A DNA stretch of 64,000 nt. Origin: Streptomyces sp. NBC_01451. GTDB taxonomy: Bacteria > Actinomycetota > Actinomycetes > Streptomycetales > Streptomycetaceae. The stretch lies in contig NZ_CP109479.1 in assembly GCF_036227485.1 (NCBI RefSeq), positions 8,680,001 through 8,744,000 on the forward strand, in the 5' to 3' direction. The translations under genes were made by a program, and so were the position numbers. Below are positions 7,661-16,163 of the stretch, in pieces (positions within the stretch are counted from its first letter, which is position 1; every line of letters starts with the position of its first letter). Below the pieces are notes generated by a model. It was not told the origin of the DNA, ran no database searches, and saw only the letters and a list, made by a program, of their open reading frames with translations.

Positions 7661-9463
7661 ATGAAACCCGACCGCCAACCCGCCTGGACACCGTCCGCCG
7701 ACTCGGCGGAACAGCCGCGCCAGGTCCGCCGCATCCTGAAACTCTTCCGCCCCTACCGCGGCCGGCTCGCCGTCGTCGGCCTGCTCGTCGCTGCGGCGTC
7801 CCTCGTCTCCGTCGCGACACCCTTCCTCCTCAAGGAGACCCTCGACGTCGCGATCCCCGAGGGCCGCACCGGGCTGCTCAGCCTGCTCGCCCTCGGCATG
7901 ATCGTCAGCGCCGTCCTCGGTGGCGTCCTCGGCGTGCTGCAGACACTGATCTCCACCACCGTCGGCCAGCGCGTCATGCACGACCTGCGCACCGCCGTCT
8001 ACGGCCGGCTGCAGAGCATGTCGCTCGCCTTCTTCACCCGCACCCGAACGGGCGAGGTCCAGTCGCGCATCGCCAACGACATCGGCGGTATGCAGGCCAC
8101 CGTCACCTCCACCGCGACCTCGCTCGTCTCCAACTTCACCAGCGTGGTCGCCACGATCGTCGCGATGGTCGCCCTGGACTGGCGCCTGACCGTCGTCTCG
8201 CTGCTCCTGCTGCCGGTGTTCGTGTGGATCAGCCGCCGCGTCGGCAACGAACGCAAGCGGATCACCACCCAGCGCCAGAAACAGATGGCGGCGATGGCCG
8301 CCACGGTCACCGAGTCGCTGTCGGTCAGCGGCATCCTTCTCGGCCGCACGATGGGCCGAGCCGACTCGCTCACCCGCGCCTTCGCGGAGGAGTCCGAGGG
8401 GCTGGTCGACCTCGAAGTGCGCTCCAGCATGGCCGGCCGCTGGCGGATGGCCGTCATCGGCATCGTCATGTCCGCGATGCCCGCCGTCATCTACTGGACC
8501 GCGGGCCTCGCCCTCCAGTTCGGCGGCCCGACCGTCTCGATCGGCACGCTCGTCGCCTTCGTCTCCCTCCAGCAGGGACTGTTCCGGCCGGCCGTCAGCC
8601 TGCTGAGCACCGGCGTCCAGATCCAGGCCTCGCTCGCGCTCTTCCAGCGCATCTTCGAGTACCTCGACCTGCCCATCGACATCACCGAGCCCGAGAACCC
8701 GATCCACCTCGACACGATCAAGGGTGAAGTCCGCCTGGAGAACGTCGAGTTCCGCTACGACGACAAGAGCCGCCCGATCCTCGACGGCGTCGACATCACC
8801 GTCCCGGCGGGCGGCAGCCTGGCGATCGTCGGCCCCACCGGCGCGGGCAAGTCCACGCTGGGCCACCTCGTGCCCCGGCTGTACGACGTGACGGGCGGCC
8901 GGGTCACCATCGACGGCGTCGACGTCCGCGACCTCGACTTCGACACGCTCGCCCGCGCGGTCGGCGTCGTCTCCCAGGAGACGTACCTCTTCCATGCCAC
9001 GGTCGCCGACAACCTGCGCTTCGCCAAACCGGACGCCACCGACGAGGAACTGCACGCGGCGGCGAGGGCGGCCCAGATCCACGACCACATCTCGTCCCTG
9101 GCCGACGGGTACGACACGGTTGTCGGCGAGCGCGGCCACCGCTTCTCCGGGGGCGAGAAACAGCGCCTCGCCATCGCCCGTACGATCCTGCGAGACCCGC
9201 CCGTCCTCATTCTGGACGAGGCGACCAGTGCCCTGGACACGCGCACCGAACACGCCGTCCAGGAGGCCATCGACGCCCTGTCGGCCAACCGCACCACGCT
9301 CACCATCGCGCACCGGCTGTCCACCGTCCGGGGTGCCGACCAGATCGTGGTCCTGGACTCCGGGCACGCGGTCGAGCGGGGCACGCACGAGGAGCTGCTG
9401 CGGCAGGACGGGCGGTACGCGGCCCTCGTACGCAGGGACGCCCAACTGGAGCCGACCGGGTGA
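7661..9463 (+). CDS. Multidrug-type ABC exporter, TMD-NBD fusion
   Basis: 600 aa; the start is the ATG at 7661 preceded by GAAGGAG (7651-7657). A six-helix transmembrane domain occupies about residues 20-320. The NBD is complete: Walker A GPTGAGKS, Q-loop VSQETYLF, signature FSGGEKQR, Walker B LILDEATS, H-loop IAHRLS. All catalytic elements are present, so it can work as a homodimer. Being divergent from marR with a shared operator, it is likely induced by the compound it exports. Substrate unknown. Confidence 0.94.
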   Translation: MKPDRQPAWTPSADSAEQPRQVRRILKLFRPYRGRLAVVGLLVAAASLVSVATPFLLKETLDVAIPEGRTGLLSLLALGMIVSAVLGGVLGVLQTLISTTVGQRVMHDLRTAVYGRLQSMSLAFFTRTRTGEVQSRIANDIGGMQATVTSTATSLVSNFTSVVATIVAMVALDWRLTVVSLLLLPVFVWISRRVGNERKRITTQRQKQMAAMAATVTESLSVSGILLGRTMGRADSLTRAFAEESEGLVDLEVRSSMAGRWRMAVIGIVMSAMPAVIYWTAGLALQFGGPTVSIGTLVAFVSLQQGLFRPAVSLLSTGVQIQASLALFQRIFEYLDLPIDITEPENPIHLDTIKGEVRLENVEFRYDDKSRPILDGVDITVPAGGSLAIVGPTGAGKSTLGHLVPRLYDVTGGRVTIDGVDVRDLDFDTLARAVGVVSQETYLFHATVADNLRFAKPDATDEELHAAARAAQIHDHISSLADGYDTVVGERGHRFSGGEKQRLAIARTILRDPPVLILDEATSALDTRTEHAVQEAIDALSANRTTLTIAHRLSTVRGADQIVVLDSGHAVERGTHEELLRQDGRYAALVRRDAQLEPTG

Positions 9464-9499
9464 CATGTGCGGTCGGACAAGATGAAGATATGTCGGGTT

Positions 9500-9505
9500 T
9501 ATGAT
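9500..9505 (+). promoter_or_regulatory. Possible -10 element for the MltG-like gene
   Basis: TATGAT lies 24 bp upstream of the ATG at 9529. No convincing -35 hexamer is found at the expected distance, so this is only a candidate. Confidence 0.35.
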
Positions 9506-9528
9506 GCTTTGCGGGTTACCGTGCCCGC

Positions 9529-10398
9529 ATGCAGATGAACACTCCGTCACGGAGAACGATTCGCCTGACGCGCCGTGGCCGGGCCGTCCTCATCGCGACC
9601 GGTGCCGTCGTCGCGGCCACCGCCGTGGCGGTGCCGCTGCTGAGCGTCGACAGCGAAGGGGACCCCCGGCCGACCTCCCTCCTGATCCCGGAGGGCTGGC
9701 GCTCCATCCAGGTGTACGAGGCGGTCGACAAGGCGCTCGCCCTGCCGGCCGGGAGCACGAAGAAGTCGCTCGGCAAGGCCCGGCTGAAACTCCCCACCGA
9801 CGCCGAGGGCAACCCCGAGGGTTATCTCTTCCCGGCGACCTATCCGCTGAAGGAGAAGGCCACCCCGGAATCCCTGCTGTCGTTCATGGTCGACACCGCC
9901 AACCAGAAGTTCGGCGGTCCGCCGGTCACCGCCGGGGCGCAGCGCAACGCCATGAACGTCTACCAGGCCGTCACCATCGCGAGCATCGTCCAGGCCGAGG
10001 CCGCCGGCAAGCAGGACATGGGGAAGGTGGCCCGGGTCATCTTCAACCGGCTCGAACGCGGGATGCCGCTGCAGATGGACTCGACCATCAACTACGCGCT
10101 GAACCGGTCCACACTCAGGACGACGGCCGATGACACCCGGCTGAACAGCCCGTACAACTCCTACCAGCGCATGGGCCTGCCGCCCACACCGATCGCCAAC
10201 CCCGGCGAGGAGGCCATGCGCGCCGCCATCAACCCGACGCCGGGCGACTGGCTGTACTTCGTCACCGTCAAGCCCGGCGACACCCGTTTCACGGCCGACT
10301 ACGCCGAACACCAGCGCAACGTCGCCGAGTTCAACCAGAACCAGAAGAACCAGAAGAGCCCGGCCCAGGGGCGGCAGAGCGGGCAGCCCGCCAGGTGA
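9529..10398 (+). CDS. Endolytic transglycosylase MltG-like (YceG family)
   Basis: 289 aa. One N-terminal membrane anchor (about residues 20-38) follows a basic cytoplasmic stretch, then an extracytoplasmic YceG/MltG domain. Diagnostic pieces are EGYLFPATYPL, the ASIVQAEAAG segment carrying the likely catalytic Glu, VARVIFNRLERGMPLQMDST and SPYNSYQRMGLPPTPIANPG. MltG cleaves nascent peptidoglycan and is thought to set glycan strand length. This copy is shorter than the usual enzyme and lacks most of the N-terminal LysM-like part, so it is probably an accessory paralogue. An in-frame ATG at 9535 is an alternative start. Confidence 0.88.
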   Translation: MQMNTPSRRTIRLTRRGRAVLIATGAVVAATAVAVPLLSVDSEGDPRPTSLLIPEGWRSIQVYEAVDKALALPAGSTKKSLGKARLKLPTDAEGNPEGYLFPATYPLKEKATPESLLSFMVDTANQKFGGPPVTAGAQRNAMNVYQAVTIASIVQAEAAGKQDMGKVARVIFNRLERGMPLQMDSTINYALNRSTLRTTADDTRLNSPYNSYQRMGLPPTPIANPGEEAMRAAINPTPGDWLYFVTVKPGDTRFTADYAEHQRNVAEFNQNQKNQKSPAQGRQSGQPAR

Positions 10399-10427
10399 CC
10401 TGACGGGCCACGAAACCGTACGGGGCG

Positions 10428-11525
10428 TCAGACAGCGGCCGGCTCCTGGTCGAGCAGTCGCCTGATGTCCCGTACGGCCGCCCGCCCGGCCCGGTTGGCG
10501 CCGATGGTGCTCGCCGACGGTCCGTAGCCGACCAGATGGACACGCTGGTCGGCGACCGCGCGCGTCCCCTCGATACGGATGCCGCCGCCGGGCTCGCGCA
10601 GCCTGAGCGGTGCCAGATGGTCGATCGCGGCCCGGAAACCGGTCGCCCAGAGGATCACGTCGGCGTCGACGCGCTGCCCGTCGGCCCACTCGACCCCGTC
10701 CGGGGTGATCCGGTCGAACATGGGCCGCCGGTCGAGGACACCGTCGGCGCGTGCCTGCCGGATCGCGTCGTTGAGGGGAAGCCCGGTGACCGACACGACA
10801 CTCTTCGGCGGCAGCCCCTGGCGTACCCGCTCCTCCACGAGGGCGACGGCCTCCCGCCCGAACTCCTCGGTGAAGGGCCCCTCACGGAAGACCGGCGGAC
10901 GCCGGGTCACCCACGTGGTCGCTGCGGCGTACGGAGCGATCTCCATCAGGTGCTGGGTACCGGACGCACCCCCGCCCACCACGACCACCCGCTGCCCGGC
11001 GAACTCCTGGGGCCCGGGATACTGCGCGGTGTGCAACTGCCGCCCCCGGAAAGTCTCCTGGCCCGGATAGCGCGGCCAGAACGGTCGGTCCCAGGTGCCG
11101 GTGGCATTGATCAGCGCTCGCGCGGACCAGTCACCGTCCGAGGTCTCGACGAGCAGCCGCCCGTCTCCGACGCCCTCGCGCACCGCCCGTACCTCCACCG
11201 GCCGGCGCACCTTCAGATCGAAGGTGCGCTCGTACGTGTCGAAGTACTCGCCGATTACCTCGGCGGACGGCCGCGCCGGATCGGCGTCCGTCAGTTCCAT
11301 GCCGGGCAGCGCGTGCATCCCGTGCACCTTGCCGTAGGTGAGGGACGGCCAGCGGAACTGCCAGGCCCCACCGGGATGCGGGGCGTGATCGAACACGACG
11401 AAGTCGCGCTCCGGCACGAAGCCGGTGCGCTGCAGGTGATAGGCGCCGGCCAGACCGGCCTGGCCGGCGCCTATGACGACGACATCGACTTCTCGTACGC
11501 CCTCGCGTATCCCGGTATCGTTCAC
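10428..11525 (-). CDS. Flavin-containing monooxygenase / NAD(P)-binding oxidoreductase
   Basis: 365 aa from GTG 11525 (VNDTGIREG...). An N-terminal FAD-binding Rossmann motif (VVIGAGQAGLAG) and a central NADPH-binding motif (VVVVGGGASGTQ) are both present, with an ILWATGFR segment near the C-terminus, as in single-component flavin monooxygenases and CzcO-like proteins. The frame stays open far upstream, but that part reads through the remains of ssuD and has no family similarity, so the GTG just before the Rossmann fold is preferred. It lies on the same strand, downstream of the sulfonate transport genes, but a functional link is only suggested by position. Confidence 0.87.
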   Translation of the reverse strand: MNDTGIREGVREVDVVVIGAGQAGLAGAYHLQRTGFVPERDFVVFDHAPHPGGAWQFRWPSLTYGKVHGMHALPGMELTDADPARPSAEVIGEYFDTYERTFDLKVRRPVEVRAVREGVGDGRLLVETSDGDWSARALINATGTWDRPFWPRYPGQETFRGRQLHTAQYPGPQEFAGQRVVVVGGGASGTQHLMEIAPYAAATTWVTRRPPVFREGPFTEEFGREAVALVEERVRQGLPPKSVVSVTGLPLNDAIRQARADGVLDRRPMFDRITPDGVEWADGQRVDADVILWATGFRAAIDHLAPLRLREPGGGIRIEGTRAVADQRVHLVGYGPSASTIGANRAGRAAVRDIRRLLDQEPAAV

Positions 11526-11529
11526 GCTT

Positions 11530-12125
11530 CTACTAACCGGGGGAGAGGCGAGGATCTTCCCGCGACGACTTTTCCCAGGTGCGCTCCGGCAGCCCGCGAG
11601 CCGCCAGCTCCGGACTTGCGCCCTCGCCGAACCAGTACGCCTCATCCTTCCTTCAGATGCGGAGAGCCGGAGAGCCGGAGAGCCGGAGGGCGCTAAGTGC
11701 TCGACTCCCGGCGCGTGGTACTCCTCGCCCTTCTCCCGCTGTTCTGAACGGGCGTGGGAGGTGCCCCCCACGCGACCTTGGAGTGGCTGCCGACGAGCGC
11801 GGTGTCCGGGCCGCCCCGCACGAGACCGACGCCCGCCTCTGGCGCCCGTCCGGAGCAGTGGCGGCCGAGGACCCACCGAAAGAGAGCGGCGGTACCGGGT
11901 CGGGCGGCAGGGTCGTCGGCCCGTCCTCGACCTGGCAGTGTTCACCGTCGAAGTCGTACGGCCGACCGCTCCACGCCTGTCGTACGACGGACAGGAACTC
12001 GTCGGTGCGGGCGTAGCGCCGGTCGTGGTCAAGGTGGTCGAGGCGGTCGCCGAAGCGCAGCTGTGCCGGGCGAGTGCCATGGTCGTCAGGCAGGCGTCCT
12101 CGCACCCGGTGCCGGTCCATGAGGG
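11530..12125 (-). pseudogene. ssuD: Decayed alkanesulfonate monooxygenase (ssuD) remnant
   Basis: Pieces of SsuD appear in order on the minus strand but in different frames. PSWTGTGCEDACLTTMALARHS runs up to about 12060. GDRLDHLDHDRRYARTDEFL, then DFDGEH and PPLSFGGSSAA, follow at about 12050-11885. GVGLVRGGPDTALVGSHSKVA lies near 11780, EEYHAPGVEH near 11720, and EAYWFGEG near 11630. The N-terminal third and two internal blocks (about 50 and 75-125 residues relative to E. coli SsuD) are missing, and at least two frame changes are needed. It follows ssuA, where ssuD is expected. Confidence 0.85.
11661..11689. repeat. Three copies of a 9-bp repeat in the ssuD remnant
   Basis: GGAGAGCCG occurs three times in tandem. 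On the minus strand this duplicates LSGSP units of the LSGYPHLEEAY motif of SsuD, which suggests slippage during decay. Confidence 0.75.
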
Positions 12126-12179
12126 TGCGGCCGTCGCCGCCCGTGGGCGATCCGGTGGAGACGGACGGTCATCGCGCGC

Positions 12180-13217
12180 TCACGACTCCTTGCTGGGGCG
12201 GGGAGCGGTGGTGGACGGGGGCAGGTCGTCGTTGAAGCGCCGGTCCACGTACTTCGCGAAGTCGACCTTGTTCGGGATGAGCTTCAGGCCGGTGAACGTG
12301 TCCGCGATTCGCTGCTCGGAGGCGACGAGCGCGTCGTCGATCGCCACCGGGATACGGGTCGCGTTGGACCGGTTCACCGACGCGAGCGCCACGTCGTACG
12401 GCAGCCCGGTGTCCTTCGCCCACACCTTGGCCCACGCCTCCGGGTGCGCGTACACCCAGTCCTGGGCACGCCGCAGCCGCTCCACGAAGTCCTTGACGGC
12501 CGCCGCCTTCTTGCCGTCCTCCAGTGCGGAGGGCGCCGCCACCTGGAAGTTGAGCCCGTTGACCACCCCTTCGCCGTCGGCCAGGACACGTCCCTGCCCG
12601 CCCTTGAGCACCTGCGAGGTGTACGGGTCCCACACCGCCCAGGCATCGACGCTGCCGCTGGTGTACGCGGCCAGCGCGTCGGCGGGCTGGAGGTACTTGA
12701 CCTTGATGTCGTCGAGGGTCAGCCCGGTCTGCTTGAGGGAGGCGATCAGCTGGTAGTGCGCGGACGAACCCTGCGCCACGGCAACGGACTTGCCCTTGAG
12801 GTCGGCGGCCTTCTTGAGCCTCGAATCCTTGGGGACAAGGATCGCCTCGCCCCGGGAACCGCCGCGCAGAGCGCCCACCACGGTGATCCTGGACCCGGCG
12901 CCGGCCGCGAAGACCGGCGGAGTGTTTCCGACACTGCCGATGTCGACGGCCTTGGCGTTGACGGCTTCGAGGAGGGGCGGGCCGGAGGTGAAGGTGGACC
13001 ACTTGATCCTGTAGTTCAGGTTCTTGAGTTCCCCGGCGGCCCGCAGCACGGCCTCCGAACCGCCCTTCTGGTCACCGACGTTGAGCGTGAGAGACCCCTT
13101 GCCGTCGGTACCGCTGCCGGAGCCGATGGAGGAGTCCGCGGCCGAGTTCCCGCCGCAGGCCGAGGCGAGGAGGGCGAGGGGGAGGAGCAGAGCGGCGGGG
13201 ACGAGGTGTCGTCGCAT
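12180..13217 (-). CDS. ssuA: Aliphatic sulfonate ABC transporter, substrate-binding lipoprotein
   Basis: 345 aa. The signal peptide ends in a lipobox (LASAC, Cys21), so this is a lipoprotein exposed on the outside of the membrane. The body is an SsuA/TauA/NMT1-type periplasmic-binding fold: LNVGDQKGG, VDIGSVGNTPPVFAAGAG, KSVAVAQGSSAHYQL and VDAWAVWDPYTS are typical. It delivers alkanesulfonates to SsuBC for use as sulfur source. It is the third gene after ssuC and ssuB on the minus strand, 79 bp beyond ssuB. Confidence 0.93.
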   Translation of the reverse strand: MRRHLVPAALLLPLALLASACGGNSAADSSIGSGSGTDGKGSLTLNVGDQKGGSEAVLRAAGELKNLNYRIKWSTFTSGPPLLEAVNAKAVDIGSVGNTPPVFAAGAGSRITVVGALRGGSRGEAILVPKDSRLKKAADLKGKSVAVAQGSSAHYQLIASLKQTGLTLDDIKVKYLQPADALAAYTSGSVDAWAVWDPYTSQVLKGGQGRVLADGEGVVNGLNFQVAAPSALEDGKKAAAVKDFVERLRRAQDWVYAHPEAWAKVWAKDTGLPYDVALASVNRSNATRIPVAIDDALVASEQRIADTFTGLKLIPNKVDFAKYVDRRFNDDLPPSTTAPRPSKES

Positions 13218-13296
13218 GGTCGTTCGTTCCGATCGTTTCTGTGCGGCGGAGAGGGCGAACCGGGGGAGGAGGGAGGGGAGTTGCGAGGGCTCGGGC

Positions 13297-14034
13297 TCAG
13301 GCGGCTTCGGCGGCTGTGTCGACGCCCAGGCGTTCCAGGAGTCCGGCGCGCAACTCGGCGAAGCGTGGGTCGGTGATGTCGCGCGGGCGGTCCAGGCCGA
13401 CTGTCGTCTCGTACGCGATGACGCCCTCGTCCATCACCAGGACGCGGTCGGCGAGCAGCACCGCCTCCTCGACGTCGTGCGTCACCAGCAGGACGGCGCA
13501 GCCCCGGCGTTGCCAGAGTTCGCCGACCAGCCGCTGCGCCTTGATGCGGGTGAGCGCGTCCAGCGCGCCGAACGGCTCGTCCAGCAGCAAGAGGTCGGGT
13601 TCACGCACCAACGCCCGCGCCAGCGAGGCGCGTTGGGCCTCACCGCCGGACAGCGTCTTGGGCCAGACGTCCGAACGATGACTGAGGCCGACCTCGGTGA
13701 GCGCCTGCTCGGCGATCTCCCGGCCGGGCTTGCCCGGCAGTCCGAGCAGGACGTTGCGCCACACCTTCTTCCACGGCATCAGCCGGGGAGCCTGGAAGGC
13801 GACGGCCTTGCGGCGCGGTACGAGGACGGTGCCCGTGATGTCACGGTCGAGCCCGGCGAGGATGCGCAGCAGCGTGGACTTGCCGCAGCCGCTGCGGCCG
13901 AGCAGGGCCACGAACTCGCCCGGTCGGACGTCGAGTCGAAGGTTGTCGATGACGGCACGGCCGTCGAAGGACCGGGTCAGCCCCTCGACCCGCACGGCAG
14001 GTGAGGTCACCGTCCGGTGAACGTGGGTCGCCAT
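13297..14034 (-). CDS. ssuB: Aliphatic sulfonate ABC transporter, ATP-binding protein
   Basis: 245 aa NBD with Walker A GRSGCGKS, Q-loop AFQAPRLMPW, signature LSGGEAQR, Walker B LLLLDEPF and H-loop VTHDVEEA. The KAVAFQAPRLMPWKKVWRNVLLG region is characteristic of SsuB. The ATG at 14034 overlaps the 3' end of ssuC by 28 bp; an in-frame GTG at 14010 forms a GTGA overlap with the ssuC stop and is a reasonable alternative start. It powers sulfonate uptake through SsuC. Confidence 0.94.
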   Translation of the reverse strand: MATHVHRTVTSPAVRVEGLTRSFDGRAVIDNLRLDVRPGEFVALLGRSGCGKSTLLRILAGLDRDITGTVLVPRRKAVAFQAPRLMPWKKVWRNVLLGLPGKPGREIAEQALTEVGLSHRSDVWPKTLSGGEAQRASLARALVREPDLLLLDEPFGALDALTRIKAQRLVGELWQRRGCAVLLVTHDVEEAVLLADRVLVMDEGVIAYETTVGLDRPRDITDPRFAELRAGLLERLGVDTAAEAA

Positions 14035-14924
14035 TGCAGCAGCAGCCTTTCGAGGGTACGGACGACGAAGTCGGCCAGCAGGCCGAGGAACGCGTAGACG
14101 ATGAGGCAGACCACGATCACGTCGGTCCGCAGGAAGTCACGCGCCTGCACCATGAGGAAGCCGATACCTGAGTCCGCGTTGATCTGCTCGGCGAAGACGA
14201 GGGCGAGCCAGGCGATGCCGAGCGAGTAACGCAGGCCGGTCATCGCCCCGGGCAGCGCGCCCGGCAGCACGACATGCCGGACCAGTCCCCACCGGGACAG
14301 CCCGAGCGACTCCCCGGCCTCGATCAACTGGGCGTCCACGCCGCGGATCCCGGCGTAGACGTTGAGGTAGAGAGGGAAGGTCACCCCGAGGGTGATGATC
14401 GCGATCTTGGGGGCCTCGCCGATGCCGAACCAGATGATGAAGAGGGGGATCAGGCCGACGAACGGCACGGTCCGCAGCATCTGGACGGGTGCGTCGACGA
14501 GATCCTCGCCGACACGGAACAGGCCCGAGACGAGGGCGAGTCCGGTGCCGATGAGAGTGCCGAGGAGCAGTCCCAGGGCGACCCGTTGGAGCGAGGTCCC
14601 CATCGCGTTGCCCAGTGAACCGTCGGCGATCAGATCACTGCCGACCTGGGCGATCCGCCCGGGTGAGGCGAGGATGTCGGCCGTCAACGCGCCTGTGCTG
14701 CTGAGGAGTTGCCAGAGAGCGAGGAGCAGTAGTGGGCCCGACGTGCGGCGCAGCCAGCGGGGGACGCGCGTGCGGCGCGTGGAACTGGGGACGATGGGTT
14801 CGAGGTCGGGGAGGTCGCGCTCCGTGTCACCGGTGTCACCGGTTGCGGCTTCGGGCGCACCAGGCCCCGAATTAGTCGGTATGTCGGGCTTGGGGGTGCC
14901 GGGTGGGGCATGGCTGATGCTCAT
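14007..14924 (-). CDS. ssuC: Aliphatic sulfonate ABC transporter, permease
   Basis: 305 aa BPD_transp_1 permease with about six helices after an unusual hydrophilic N-terminal tail of about 65 residues. The EAA loop (EAGESLGLSRWGLVRHVVLPGALPGAMTGLR) and the SsuC-like AWLALVFAEQINADSGIGFLMVQARDF segment are clear. It is the first structural gene of the sulfonate operon. A GTGGAGC Shine-Dalgarno lies just before the ATG at 14924 and sits in a small potential hairpin. Upstream is a leader peptide ending in Cys, pointing to cysteine-responsive control. Confidence 0.93.
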   Translation of the reverse strand: MSISHAPPGTPKPDIPTNSGPGAPEAATGDTGDTERDLPDLEPIVPSSTRRTRVPRWLRRTSGPLLLLALWQLLSSTGALTADILASPGRIAQVGSDLIADGSLGNAMGTSLQRVALGLLLGTLIGTGLALVSGLFRVGEDLVDAPVQMLRTVPFVGLIPLFIIWFGIGEAPKIAIITLGVTFPLYLNVYAGIRGVDAQLIEAGESLGLSRWGLVRHVVLPGALPGAMTGLRYSLGIAWLALVFAEQINADSGIGFLMVQARDFLRTDVIVVCLIVYAFLGLLADFVVRTLERLLLQWRPTFTGR

Positions 14925-14929
14925 GAGTG

Positions 14930-14944
14930 CTCCACGAGGAGGAG
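14930..14944 (-). promoter_or_regulatory. ssuC Shine-Dalgarno with overlapping anti-SD
   Basis: On the minus strand CTCC, then a TCGT loop, then GGAG: a 4-bp stem that would hide the ssuC Shine-Dalgarno. A second CTCC copy lies directly upstream. With the Cys leader ORF upstream, this could be the output switch of a translational attenuator. Confidence 0.4.
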
Positions 14945-15057
14945 AGCGACCGGGGAGTGGGTGTGCCTCGGCGCCGCCGCGTCCGAAGCGGATCAGGACA
15001 GATCGCGGACGTGCGGGTTGGGCGGTGCCCAGGCGGGCGTGAAGAGGGGAGAAGGCG

Positions 15058-15141
15058 TCAGCAGCCGCGGCGACACGCGGCGGAGGCCACCCGCAGCAGG
15101 TCGATGTGACCGCGCGTGGTGAGCATGGCTGAACGCAACAT
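15058..15141 (-). CDS. Leaderless Cys-ending leader peptide of the sulfonate operon
   Basis: A 27-codon ORF whose product contains LTTRGHIDLLRV and ends CRRGC. It belongs to the short conserved 'putative leader peptide' group found upstream of sulfur-assimilation genes in streptomycetes. The -10 hexamer TACTTT ends 7 nt before the ATG, so the transcript would start at or very near the start codon (leaderless). The next gene, ssuC, starts 133 nt downstream on the same strand. An in-frame ATG at 15126 would give a 22-residue form. Expected role: ribosome pausing at the Cys codons when Cys-tRNA is low, raising expression of the ssu genes. Confidence 0.85.
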   Translation of the reverse strand: MLRSAMLTTRGHIDLLRVASAACRRGC

Positions 15142-15148
15142 GCCGCCG

Positions 15149-15178
15149 AAAGTAGCCAGGTGACGGGACCACGGTCAA
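15149..15178 (-). promoter_or_regulatory. Promoter of the ssu leader/operon
   Basis: On the minus strand TTGACC (15173-15178), an 18-bp spacer and TACTTT (15149-15154), followed by 7 nt and the leader ATG. Good match to a housekeeping sigma promoter with leaderless output. Confidence 0.75.
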
Positions 15179-15264
15179 TGGTGTCTCGCGGAATGGACCC
15201 CCGGTATCAAGGAGCGGGAGCAGGACCGAGGAAGGCCCCCGGTGGCCGCGCGATGATGGGGCGC

Positions 15265-15687
15265 ATGTCCAACGCCTTCACCACCCGAGTCCTGAACATC
15301 GCCTCCGGCACGGAGGAGACGGTCGCCGACCTCACCCACGACTGCGAGACCTTCCTGAGGGAGGTGGCGGGCGGCCGGGACGGTCTTCTCAACATCTTCG
15401 TCCCGCACGCCACCGCCGGAATCGCCGTCATCGAAACGGGTGCGGGCAGCGACATCGACCTCCTCGCCGCGCTGCACACCCTGCTCCCCTCCGACGACCG
15501 GTGGCGGCACCGGCACGGCACCCCGGGCCACGGCCGCGACCACGTACTCCCGGCCCTCGTCCCGCCGCACGCCACGCTGCCAGTACTGGGCGGGCGGCTG
15601 GAGCTGGGGACGTGGCAGTCGGTCTGCCTGGTGGACACGAACATCTCCAATCCCAACCGGCAAGTGCGGTTGAGTTTCCTGGGATGA
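15265..15687 (+). CDS. YjbQ family protein (UPF0047)
   Basis: 140 aa beta-barrel protein of the YjbQ/UPF0047 family. The FVPHATAGIAVIETGAGSDIDLL and HATLPVLGGRLELGTWQSVCLVDTN segments carry the conserved His residues and the LGTWQ motif. Members have been linked to weak thiamine-phosphate synthase activity and metabolite damage control; the in vivo role is unclear. The start at 15265 (MSNAFTTRVLNIASG) fits the family N-terminus; ATGs at 15253 and 15256 are in frame. A second copy of its last 18 codons lies at 25301-25357. Confidence 0.88.
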   Translation: MSNAFTTRVLNIASGTEETVADLTHDCETFLREVAGGRDGLLNIFVPHATAGIAVIETGAGSDIDLLAALHTLLPSDDRWRHRHGTPGHGRDHVLPALVPPHATLPVLGGRLELGTWQSVCLVDTNISNPNRQVRLSFLG

Positions 15688-16163
15688 CCCAGGGCGACCA
15701 GGGTCGTCCTGGGTGCTGCCGCCGATCCTCCTTCCGCTCTGGCGAAACGGGAGATCGGCCGTTGCTGCCTCTCTGGAGCACAGGGTTCCCGCGCGGTGAG
15801 TCCCGATCCCACCTCCCTCGCTGCGCGTCGCCGCAGGTCAGATCGCCTTCACCGGGAGCCGGTCGACCTCGCGCGCCGCGAAGTCCCGACCGGGCGGTGA
15901 GCGAGGCTCCGGGCGTGGACGCTTCCCACGCACCAGCTGTGAGCTGTGCACATGCGGTCGACGGCGCGTCAGAACGCACGCAGGTGCCGGGAGCGGGCCA
16001 CTCCATCGCCCCTGCAACGGTCCGATGTGCTGGGCGACGTACTGAACGCGGTGGCGTGAGTGTTCCGGGAGTGCCGTAGTCACCCCCGTTCGGGTGTAGT
16101 GCGGGACAACGACCACGTTCGACCATGTGCCCCACAGCGTCGTGGCAGGCAAAGGAGCAGCAC
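15688..16163. other. Intergenic stretch with no recognisable gene
   Basis: 476 bp between yjbQ and the CocE-like gene. A minus-strand frame (15838-16152) ends in REVDRLPVKAI, which could be the tail of a lost gene, but nothing else in it is recognisable. The last part carries the leader and AAAGGAG ribosome-binding site of the next gene. Confidence 0.5.

Noticed and set aside
10399..10427. Hairpin between the MltG-like and monooxygenase genes
   Set aside because: CTGACG/CGTCAG is only 6 bp with a 20-nt loop, too weak to call a terminator.
10428..12080. Longer version (550 aa) of the flavin monooxygenase
   Set aside because: The extra 185 residues are read-through of the ssuD remnant and do not resemble a domain; the Rossmann motif follows the GTG at 11525.
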